Assembly (NCBI GenBank): GCA_029265255.1
Contig: JAJUJQ010000017.1
Span: 1 to 26,893 of the forward strand
DNA from: Spirochaetota bacterium
Lineage (GTDB): Bacteria > Spirochaetota > Spirochaetia > Treponematales > Rectinemataceae
Length of the DNA: 26,893 nt
Direction of reading: 5' to 3'
The notes under the pieces were generated by a model. The model worked only from the letters and a program-made list of their open reading frames with translations, was not told the DNA's origin and ran no database searches. Below, piece by piece: positions 1-6,637 of the stretch; the first letter of the stretch is position 1, and the number at the start of each line of letters is the position of its first letter. The translations under genes and the position numbers were made by a program.

Positions 1-2391
1 CTGGGCAGGGCCGACGATACCTTTCTCTTCCATCATTTCGACGAGCCGAGCGGCGCGGTTGAAGCCGATCTTAAGGCGACGCTGGATGTAGCTGACCGAG
101 GCCTTGCCCTGCTGAAGCACGATCTCGAGGGCCTTCTGGAAGAGTGGATCGCTCCCGTCTTCGTCGAAGAGGCTTGGCTCATCGTTTTCCTCTTCATCTA
201 TGAATATCTCTTCGTCGATGTACTCGGGCTCGCCCAAAGTCTTGACGTGGGCAACGACGCGCTCCACCTCTTCCTCGGAGACGAATGCGCCCTGCATGCG
301 GACGGGGAAGGGGTCCTGGGCTCCAGAGAAGAGCATATCGCCACGGCCGAGGAGTTTTTCGGCGCCAACCATGTCGATGATAGTGCGGCTGTCGAATTTA
401 CTCGCGACCATGAAGGCGATGCGCGAGGGAATGTTGGCCTTTATGAGACCTGTAATGACATCGATGCTGGGGCGCTGGGTGGCAAGGACGAGGTGGATGC
501 CCACGGCGCGTGCCATGGCGGCGAGGCGCGCGAGTGTGGACTCGAGTTCCTTGCCGGTGGTTTGCATGAGATCGGCGAATTCGTCGATGATGACGACGAT
601 GTAAGGCAGTTTTTCCTGCGCGAGGTTGCGCTCTCGGACGCGCCGGTTGTAGGAACGGATGTCGCGGACGCCGAGGCTGTCGAGCATGGAGTAGCGGCGC
701 TCCATTTCGCAGATGCAGTACTGGAGCGCCTGAAAGGCCTTCTTGGCTTCGGTAACGACGGGCGTCATGAGGTGGGGTATGTCGTTGTAGAGTTTGAGCT
801 CGACGATCTTGGGGTCGATGAGGAGAAGTTTGACTTCCTCAGGAGTGCGCTTGTAAAGAATCGAGAGGATGATCGAATTGACACAGACGGACTTGCCTGA
901 GCCGGTGGCGCCCGCAATGAGCAGGTGTGGCATCTGGGTCAGGTCGACAAGCTGGACTTCGCCGGTGATGTCCTTGCCGAGGGCGACGGGAATTTCCATC
1001 TTGGTCTGACGGAAAAGTTCACTCTCGATCAGTTCGCGCAGAGAGACGATGGAACGGCGCTCGTTCGGCACCTCGATGCCTACGGCGTGCTTGCCGGGAA
1101 TGGGCGCAACGATGCGTACGCTGGAGGCGGCGAGCCTGAGCGCGATGTTATCGCTCAGGTTGGTGATCTTCGAGATTTTGACGCCGTGCGCGGGCAGAAT
1201 TTCGAACATGGTGATCACGGGCCCTTTGCGGATGCCGGTCACTTCGGCCTCGATGCCGAATTCGGCGAGTGTCTCCTTGAGTACGCCTGCGCTCGCGCGG
1301 GTCTTGTCGTCGATGATCCAGTACTGGCCGTCGGGGTAGGTATTGAGCAGCCCGTCGATGGGCACATGGTAGGTTTTGGCCGCCTTGCGCTCAAGGATGC
1401 GCTCGACGATGGCGCGTTTGGGCTCTTCGCTGGGCTGTGCCGGGCGCGCCGGGGGGACGGAGGTGAAAGAGATACCGCCGGCGTCGAGTGTAGAAGAAGG
1501 CACCTGGGCTGTCGGAGATTCGCCTTGCCGGGACGCCTCGCGAGTCTGAACGGTGCTCCGCCCAGTCGTGCCGAGCGTCGACAGACCCGAATCGGGTGCC
1601 GTGCCGGACCCAGCCGTCCGTTCAGCCATGCCCGGAGCCTCCACTGCCTTCTCTTCGGACTTAAGTGGATCGGGAGGAGGCACTTCAGGAATATTGAGCG
1701 AAACATCCTTTTCTGCAAAGGCCTTTGCCCGCGCAAGACGAGCTTCCTCCTTCCGTTTGCGCCGCTCTTCTCGTTTCATCGAAGCGTCCTTCAAAAAGAT
1801 CGCCAACCTCTGACCAAAGCCTTGCGCCTCTCCATTCTTTTTCTTCTCTGCGCGGGTCTTGATGTAACCATTTGCTTTGAGCCACTCCGAAAGTTTTATG
1901 TACCCTGCGATAACCACCACGAGGCTCGCCGCGCACAGAAAGCCTAGGGCCGCATACAGCGAAGAGAGCCCTACCTTCGCCATTGCGGGGTGGTTTTCAA
2001 AGAATGCTCCGGGGTCGCTCGACAGGCGCGCGAACCCCGTCACCACGACAAAGGGGAGGGCGGAAGTGCCCAAAAGATAGGTCAAACGTGGACAGAACTT
2101 GGGCATGAACGCGAGTCCCGCCGCCCAGAACAACCACAGGGGCAGATAATAGGCCGCCCATGAAAACACGTTCAAAAGAATCCTGCCCGGCACCACGAGC
2201 GGTTTCCATATCCCAGGAAAGCGCGTCCACAACAACATGGACAGGAGCGCCACGCCCCCCGCGGTCGTAAACAGGAGCGCCACAATGCCTCGGGCGCTCT
2301 TCAGCGGCGAACGCGAAACCGAAACGCGGCGCACTGTTTTTCTTGCGACGACGACCGAGGCTTTGGGCTGAGATTTTTTCTTTGCTTCCAT
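1..2391 (-). CDS. ftsK: DNA translocase FtsK/SpoIIIE (3' end outside window)
   Basis: Membrane-anchored ATPase that pumps DNA toward the dif/terminus region at the division septum. 797 codons are visible and the frame is still open at base 1. The N-terminus carries about four membrane segments (residues ~35-170), then a charged and Pro-rich linker (~190-310), then the alpha/beta motor. The Walker A motif GATGSGKS is at residues 494-501 (Lys500), followed by a Walker B-like LLLID and a later IIDEFADLM. Near the window edge is the gamma winged helix that reads KOPS-type sequences, with IQRRLKIGFNRAARLVE. I chose the ATG at 2391 because it opens the frame just before the membrane segments and has an AGGA about 11 nt upstream. 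It is divergent from the slyD-like gene. No frameshift was seen when the whole frame was read. Confidence 0.96.
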   Translation of the reverse strand, partial: MEAKKKSQPKASVVVARKTVRRVSVSRSPLKSARGIVALLFTTAGGVALLSMLLWTRFPGIWKPLVVPGRILLNVFSWAAYYLPLWLFWAAGLAFMPKFCPRLTYLLGTSALPFVVVTGFARLSSDPGAFFENHPAMAKVGLSSLYAALGFLCAASLVVVIAGYIKLSEWLKANGYIKTRAEKKKNGEAQGFGQRLAIFLKDASMKREERRKRKEEARLARAKAFAEKDVSLNIPEVPPPDPLKSEEKAVEAPGMAERTAGSGTAPDSGLSTLGTTGRSTVQTREASRQGESPTAQVPSSTLDAGGISFTSVPPARPAQPSEEPKRAIVERILERKAAKTYHVPIDGLLNTYPDGQYWIIDDKTRASAGVLKETLAEFGIEAEVTGIRKGPVITMFEILPAHGVKISKITNLSDNIALRLAASSVRIVAPIPGKHAVGIEVPNERRSIVSLRELIESELFRQTKMEIPVALGKDITGEVQLVDLTQMPHLLIAGATGSGKSVCVNSIILSILYKRTPEEVKLLLIDPKIVELKLYNDIPHLMTPVVTEAKKAFQALQYCICEMERRYSMLDSLGVRDIRSYNRRVRERNLAQEKLPYIVVIIDEFADLMQTTGKELESTLARLAAMARAVGIHLVLATQRPSIDVITGLIKANIPSRIAFMVASKFDSRTIIDMVGAEKLLGRGDMLFSGAQDPFPVRMQGAFVSEEEVERVVAHVKTLGEPEYIDEEIFIDEEENDEPSLFDEDGSDPLFQKALEIVLQQGKASVSYIQRRLKIGFNRAARLVEMMEEKGIVGPAQ

Positions 2392-2570
2392 GGGCACACC
2401 AATCCTGCTTTATTATCGGCATTTTCAGGCTCAGGCGTTACGGAGGACAGAGAGTATCTGCCGCAATTTGCGTAAAGCCGAGATCCACACCAAGTCGTGA
2501 AAAAAGGCTGTTTGGGCGTCTGGGAGAACACGATTTTCATTTATTTTGCACGATTTGGTTCACTACTCCA

Positions 2571-2600
2571 TTGCCGCACAAGAGAATGATACATTATACT
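2571..2600 (+). promoter_or_regulatory. Predicted sigma70-type promoter of the SlyD-like gene
   Basis: TTGCCG at 2571-2576 and TATACT at 2595-2600 are separated by 18 nt. The -10 matches the consensus at 5 of 6 positions and the -35 at 4 of 6. A start site near 2607 would give a leader of about 55 nt to the ATG at 2663. Seen by eye only. Confidence 0.4.
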
Positions 2601-2662
2601 TGTTCGGCCTGAAGGATGTCCGCGACCGCAGCTCCATCCTCAATCTCAAACAAGGAAACGAT

Positions 2663-3178
2663 ATGGAAATCAGAAAAGATCGCGTTGTGACCATCGATTA
2701 TTCTCTTCGCGACGATACGGGTAGGCTCATCGACTCATCCGAGGGGGCTGAGCCTCTCGTGTACCTTCATGGGAATGAAAATATTATCCCAGGGCTCGAA
2801 AAAGAGCTCGAAGGCAAGAATCCCGGCGACTCTATCGTGTGCAGCATCGCACCGGAAGACGCCTACGGCGACCGAGACGAGGCCCTTGTGTTCAAGGTCC
2901 AAAAAAAAGACTTCGGCGAAAATGTCGAAGTCGCACCTGGTATGCAGTTCGAGGCGCACGGAGAGGACGGGGTCCAGATTGTCACGGTAGTCAAGATCGA
3001 CGGCGAGGATGTCACGCTCGATGCAAACCACCCGCTCGCCGGAGAGACCCTTCATTTTGACGTGAAGGTCGTCGATGTCCGCGAAGCGACCCCCGAGGAG
3101 CTCGAGCATGGGCACGTACACGGAAAGCACGACGACTGTGGCGAGGACTGCGACTGTGGCGAAGACTGCTGCAGCTGA
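2663..3178 (+). CDS. slyD: SlyD-type FKBP peptidyl-prolyl cis-trans isomerase
   Basis: Cytoplasmic prolyl isomerase and chaperone, 171 residues, no signal peptide. It has the SlyD layout: an FKBP half (VTIDYSLRDDTGRLIDSS, then PLVYLHGNENIIPGLE), an inserted IF chaperone domain (PEDAYGDRDEALVFKV through the QFEAHGEDG region), and return to FKBP (NHPLAGETLHFDVKVVDV). The tail is rich in His and Cys (HGHVHGKHDD, then two DCGEDC units), as expected for the nickel/zinc-binding tail of SlyD, which serves hydrogenase maturation in other bacteria. The frame is open upstream to 2546, but the ATG at 2663 is preceded by AAGGA at the usual distance and matches the family's N-terminus. The partner enzyme is unknown here; no hydrogenase gene is in the window. 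Confidence 0.92.
   Translation: MEIRKDRVVTIDYSLRDDTGRLIDSSEGAEPLVYLHGNENIIPGLEKELEGKNPGDSIVCSIAPEDAYGDRDEALVFKVQKKDFGENVEVAPGMQFEAHGEDGVQIVTVVKIDGEDVTLDANHPLAGETLHFDVKVVDVREATPEELEHGHVHGKHDDCGEDCDCGEDCCS
3134..3169 (+). repeat. 18-bp tandem repeat coding for the metal-binding tail
   Basis: Two adjacent 18-bp units, 3134-3151 and 3152-3169, begin GACTGTGGCGA and end GACTGC. They differ at one base (G versus A), which is silent. Each codes for DCGEDC. Confidence 0.9.
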
Positions 3179-3217
3179 TCTGAATCTTCGATATTGTTTC
3201 TTCAATGACGGACATGT

Positions 3218-3610
3218 ATGAAATTATTTGCAAAACTGCATGTCCGATGGCTCGACATTGTGATCTTCGGTCTGGCCGTCGCGTTGGTGCTGGGAACATT
3301 CCTTCTGGTTCTGAATCGTCAGAGCGGTACCCGCTATGTCCATATAACGGGAGAAAGCGGAGAATGGATCGCCCCCCTCGACAAAGAGGCTGAATACGAG
3401 GTGCCGGGTCCGCTCGGCATCACTGTGGTCCACATTCACGACGGAAAGGTGGCGATAGAAGATTCCCCCTGCAGGAACAAGATATGCATTCTGAGCGGTG
3501 CAATTTCCGAGCCAGGACAATGGGTGGCCTGTCTTCCCAATCAGGTATTCGTGCGCATTACAAGCAGCGAGAGCAACGACGAAGGGGGTGTCGATGCAGG
3601 TGTCTTCTAG
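3218..3610 (+). CDS. NusG domain II-containing membrane-anchored protein
   Basis: 130-residue protein with one N-terminal membrane segment (residues ~13-32) followed by a small extracytoplasmic beta domain. The signature of the NusG_II family is clear: CRNKICILSGAI, then QWVACLPNQVFVRI, with Cys85, Cys90 and Cys105. The family has no established biochemical role. From memory, it commonly precedes Gx transporter (heptaprenyl diphosphate synthase component I-like) genes, as here. The next gene begins at 3594, 17 nt inside this one, so translation is probably coupled. The ribosome site is weak (GACGGAC), and other ATGs nearby are in other frames. It is 39 nt after the slyD-like stop and so probably in the same transcript. 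Confidence 0.85.
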   Translation: MKLFAKLHVRWLDIVIFGLAVALVLGTFLLVLNRQSGTRYVHITGESGEWIAPLDKEAEYEVPGPLGITVVHIHDGKVAIEDSPCRNKICILSGAISEPGQWVACLPNQVFVRITSSESNDEGGVDAGVF

Positions 3611-4928
3611 CCCCTCGTACAGGGGCCTTCGCGTGCGCTTCGCGAATCGCTCCGATCTGACGGCGCTGCTGGCGGCGTTCTGCTTCTTTCTTTCCGCCAT
3701 CGAATACATGCTGCCGAAGCCCCTTCCTTTCATGCGGCTCGGCATCGCGAATCTGCCGATACTGCTGGCCGTCGATTTTTTGCCTTTCAAGTGGTTCCTT
3801 GTGCTGGCTGCCGCAAAAGTGATCGGGATGAGCATAATATCGGGAACACTCTTTTCCTACGTAGCGCTGTTCAGCCTTGCAGGGACGATGGTGGCGGCGT
3901 TCGTGATGCGTGGAATCAGAGGGCTCGGGAGAAGCTCAATCTCGATGATCGGCGTTTCGATCGCGGGGGCCGTGACGTCGAACGCGATGCAGATGTTGAT
4001 CGCGCGCTTCGTCATCTTTGGCGAGGTCGCGTGGCTGATCGCACCGCTCTTTTTGCTGACGGGACTCATCACTGGGACTGTGATGGGGCTTTTCGCCGAA
4101 TATTTTGTCGAGCATTCGAACTGGTATGCGTGCGCGACGGGCGCTTCGGGGCTGAGAGATGCCCAAGGCGAGGACGACGTAGACCAAGAGCCAGGCCGCA
4201 TAGATAAAGACTTGGCCGATATGTCTGCGGAGGGGGGAACAGACACCGCTTCAGAACAGACAGACCAAGCGCGCCGAGCGGGACGTCGGGATATAAAAAA
4301 CAGAGGCCGATCTGCACGTCGTCAGCGCTACGAATCGCTGCTGGAGCCATGGGTGGCAGCCCTCATGGGCGTCGTGGTCGCCGTAGTCTTTCTGCTGCAG
4401 CAGGGGCTCTTCGTCAAAACGCTGTTCCTTTTTCTGTTTATTCTCTGGACTTGGCTTGCAGGCAAGCGGTTTTCGCTGGTTTCGACGCTCATCGTGACGG
4501 TAGGAATCGTCGCGACGAACCTGCTCATCCCCTCGGGTCGCGTGCTTTTCAGGCTCGGCCCTCTCGTTATCACTGAAATGGCACTCAGAGAAGGACTTTC
4601 CAAGGCGCTCACCTTCGAGGGGCTGATGTACCTTTCTAAGGCGGCCATCATGCCGGGGCTTCACTTCCCTGGAAAGTTCGGTGCCATCATCGCACAGGCG
4701 TTTCAGTATTACGACCGAGTTATCGAATACCGCGGCAAGGTGCACGCAAAGACGATCGTTCGCGACATCGACGTGCTGCTGCAAAAAGTCTGGCTGTCGG
4801 AGGAGACGGACCGGGCTGTCGATATGGTACCGCGGCAATTCCGCACCCGGAGGTCCATAATCTTTGTTCTCATTGTTGTTATTATGGTTGGTTGTATCCT
4901 CGGTGCGGCAAAAGCGACGGGCCTCTGA
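3594..4928 (+). CDS. Gx transporter family protein fused to a CbiQ/EcfT-like membrane domain
   Basis: 444 residues in two membrane halves. Residues ~1-177 match the Gx transporter (Hpre_diP_synt_I) family: LPKPLPFMRLGIANLPILLA, later NAMQMLIARFVIFGE and a GLITGTVMGLFAEYF end. From memory, this family is related to ECF transporter S components. Residues ~178-248 are a hydrophilic, acidic then basic linker. Residues ~249-444 are again hydrophobic and resemble the CbiQ/EcfT fold (LLIPSGRVLFRLGPL, ALREGLSKALTFEGL, a VIEYRGK segment), plus a final membrane helix. The frame is open from 3498, but the ATG at 3594 has a near-perfect AAGGGGGT just upstream and removes a long overlap with the NusG_II gene. 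No ECF ATPase is nearby. The first half is a secure call; the second half is a resemblance only. Confidence 0.8.
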   Translation: MQVSSSPSYRGLRVRFANRSDLTALLAAFCFFLSAIEYMLPKPLPFMRLGIANLPILLAVDFLPFKWFLVLAAAKVIGMSIISGTLFSYVALFSLAGTMVAAFVMRGIRGLGRSSISMIGVSIAGAVTSNAMQMLIARFVIFGEVAWLIAPLFLLTGLITGTVMGLFAEYFVEHSNWYACATGASGLRDAQGEDDVDQEPGRIDKDLADMSAEGGTDTASEQTDQARRAGRRDIKNRGRSARRQRYESLLEPWVAALMGVVVAVVFLLQQGLFVKTLFLFLFILWTWLAGKRFSLVSTLIVTVGIVATNLLIPSGRVLFRLGPLVITEMALREGLSKALTFEGLMYLSKAAIMPGLHFPGKFGAIIAQAFQYYDRVIEYRGKVHAKTIVRDIDVLLQKVWLSEETDRAVDMVPRQFRTRRSIIFVLIVVIMVGCILGAAKATGL

Positions 4929-4984
4929 GCCATAGCCTTTGGAGCTCTGCAGTCCAACGCCGACTTCCGTTTTGTTACCCTCGC

Positions 4985-5013
4985 TTTTCCAAAGCCTACT
5001 TTTATTCTATGAT
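4985..5013 (+). promoter_or_regulatory. Possible promoter of the decarboxylase operon
   Basis: TATGAT at 5008-5013 is a good -10 element. The hexamer 17 nt upstream (TTTTCC, 4985-4990) is a poor -35, so the promoter would need an activator or be weak. The nearby inverted repeat at 5021-5057 falls in the transcribed leader or just after the start site. Confidence 0.3.
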
Positions 5014-5020
5014 ACATGTC

Positions 5021-5057
5021 GAATAATCGAAGCATATTCTCCTGGTAGCGATTATTC
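5021..5057 (+). promoter_or_regulatory. Inverted repeat in the oadB leader
   Basis: GAATAATCG (5021-5029) is perfectly mirrored by CGATTATTC (5049-5057) with a 19-nt spacer. The right arm ends directly before the GAGGT ribosome site of oadB. It could be an operator with two half-sites or a leader stem-loop. Confidence 0.55.
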
Positions 5058-5068
5058 TTGAGGTCGGT

Positions 5069-6310
5069 ATGACGTTTCAGTCCGTTCTGGATCTGTTTCA
5101 GGGCATAGGCACGCTGTTTGCCGTCGATCCTGGCATGGCCGTTGCTCGGATCGGTCTCATTTTCTTGGGCATTTTTCTCGTGTATCTTGGCAAAAAAGGG
5201 ACTCTCGAGCCTCTGCTCATGATTCCCATGGGCTTAGGCATGAGCACGGTCAACGCGGCGGTGATGTTCTTCGATCCCCTTGGTCTCCACAACGGGCTGG
5301 GGACGCTCTTTGTCGAATCCGCTGCGGGCGCGACGCCGGACGCCATACGCAACGCGGCGGACCTCATGAGTATCCTCCAGATCGACTTTCTGCAGCCCAT
5401 CTACACCTTCATGTTTTCGAACGGTCTGATCGCCTGTCTGGTATTCATCGGAATCGGAAGTCTTCTAGATGTGGGCTTTGTGATGATTCACCCTTTCATC
5501 AGTATGTTCCTGGCGCTCTGTGCCGAGCTTGGAACGATCCTCGTCCTTCCGATCGCCCAGCTCTTCGGCTTTACGGCGAAGCAGGCGGCGGCCATCGCGA
5601 TGGTCGGCGGCGCGGACGGGCCTATGGTGCTCTTCACTAGCCTCAAGCTCGCTCCTGAGCTCTTCGTACCGATCGCGATCGTGGCGTACCTGTACCTCGG
5701 CCTCACGTACGGCGGCTATCCCTACCTCATCAAACTGATGGTGCCAAAACAAATACGGGGCATCGCAATGCCGCAGCAGAACTACGACATCAACGTCTCG
5801 TCGTTCCAGAAACTCATGTTCGCGGTGATCGTCAACACTATTCTTTCGCTGCTGTTCCCTGTGGCCGCGCCGCTCTTCTTCTCTCTGTTTTTGGGCATTG
5901 CGATCCGGGAGTCCGGCATCAAGGCGTTCCAGGACTTGGTGTCGAACACCATTCTGTACACGGCGACGCTATTTCTGGGGCTGACACTGGGGATTTTGTG
6001 CGAGGCGAGTGTCATCCTCGATCCTAAGGTGTTGCCGCTTTTGCTCTTGGGCATGCTCGCCCTGCTTCTCTCAGGGATAGGGGGGCTCATCGGCGGCTAC
6101 ATCCTCTATTTCTTCAAGAACGGGGCTTTCAACCCGGTCATCGGCATCGCGGGAGTGTCCTGTGTGCCGAGCACGGCAAAGGTCGCCCAAAAAAGTGTCT
6201 CCAAGGTCAATCCTCAGGCGATGATCATGCAGTATGCGCTCGGCGCGAACATTTCAGGGGTAATTACGACTGCGATCATCGCGGCCATCTATGTGACGCT
6301 GTTGAAGTGA
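5069..6310 (+). CDS. oadB: Sodium ion-translocating decarboxylase, beta subunit
   Basis: Polytopic inner-membrane subunit, 413 residues, that decarboxylates carboxybiotin and exports Na+ in biotin-dependent decarboxylase pumps (oxaloacetate, methylmalonyl-CoA, glutaconyl-CoA types). Family motifs are present: GLIFLGIFLVYLGKKGTLEP near the N-terminus, VGGADGPMVLFTSLKLAP around the Asp implicated in Na+ binding and carboxybiotin decarboxylation, an IAIRESG segment, and FNPVIGIAGVSCVPSTAKVA in the C-terminal third. Length is normal for OadB. GAGGTCGGT precedes the ATG. It is the first gene of a four-gene run with gaps of 13, 14 and 35 nt. The beta subunit does not by itself reveal the substrate. 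Confidence 0.95.
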   Translation: MTFQSVLDLFQGIGTLFAVDPGMAVARIGLIFLGIFLVYLGKKGTLEPLLMIPMGLGMSTVNAAVMFFDPLGLHNGLGTLFVESAAGATPDAIRNAADLMSILQIDFLQPIYTFMFSNGLIACLVFIGIGSLLDVGFVMIHPFISMFLALCAELGTILVLPIAQLFGFTAKQAAAIAMVGGADGPMVLFTSLKLAPELFVPIAIVAYLYLGLTYGGYPYLIKLMVPKQIRGIAMPQQNYDINVSSFQKLMFAVIVNTILSLLFPVAAPLFFSLFLGIAIRESGIKAFQDLVSNTILYTATLFLGLTLGILCEASVILDPKVLPLLLLGMLALLLSGIGGLIGGYILYFFKNGAFNPVIGIAGVSCVPSTAKVAQKSVSKVNPQAMIMQYALGANISGVITTAIIAAIYVTLLK

Positions 6311-6323
6311 CAGGAGGCCGGCC

Positions 6324-6623
6324 ATGATAGAAGTTCAGATTCTGATTGCGGCGGTGCTTGTCGGGATGCTCTTTGTCCTTGCCCGTATTTCCTGGACGCT
6401 GAAGGGAATTCTCGATGTTCTCTCACGAAGGGAGAATGTTTCCGCGGCGCAGGATACGCCAGCGAGAACGTCAACCGCAGAAAACATGGCCCAGGGCCCC
6501 GAAAGTGCCCCAGCCCAGACGCATCCTGCCATCGCCCATGACGACCTGCAGGACATCGCCGCAGTCATTGCGGTCGCAGCGCGGGCGACCCTTCGGAGCA
6601 GATCAAAATCGGCAGTATCCTGA
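6324..6623 (+). CDS. OadG/MmdD-like small membrane subunit of the decarboxylase pump
   Basis: 99 residues: one N-terminal membrane helix (~4-27), an Ala/Pro/Thr-rich linker (~40-70), and a C-terminal DDLQDIAAVIAVAARA helix of the kind that ends OadG/MmdD gamma/delta subunits, which hold the alpha and beta subunits together. Sequence identity across such small proteins is low, so the call rests on topology, the C-terminal helix and its place between oadB and the alpha-subunit gene. AGGAGG lies directly upstream of the ATG, and the gap to the alpha gene is 14 nt. In other OadG proteins a His-rich tail can bind zinc; none is seen here. Confidence 0.75.
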   Translation: MIEVQILIAAVLVGMLFVLARISWTLKGILDVLSRRENVSAAQDTPARTSTAENMAQGPESAPAQTHPAIAHDDLQDIAAVIAVAARATLRSRSKSAVS

Positions 6624-6637
6624 GAGAGGAACGTCAT

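Noticed and set aside
925..1947. 340-codon open frame on the plus strand inside ftsK
   Set aside because: The minus strand reads as continuous FtsK with all motor motifs here. The plus frame is its mirror.
4929..5068. Riboswitch before oadB
   Set aside because: The gap is only 140 nt and shows one simple inverted repeat, without a conserved core I recognise.
6311..6323. GGCCGGCC palindrome before the OadG-like gene
   Set aside because: It is simply the spacer after AGGAGG; very similar AGGAGGCC strings precede the permease starts at 23576 and 24473, so it is ordinary ribosome-site context.
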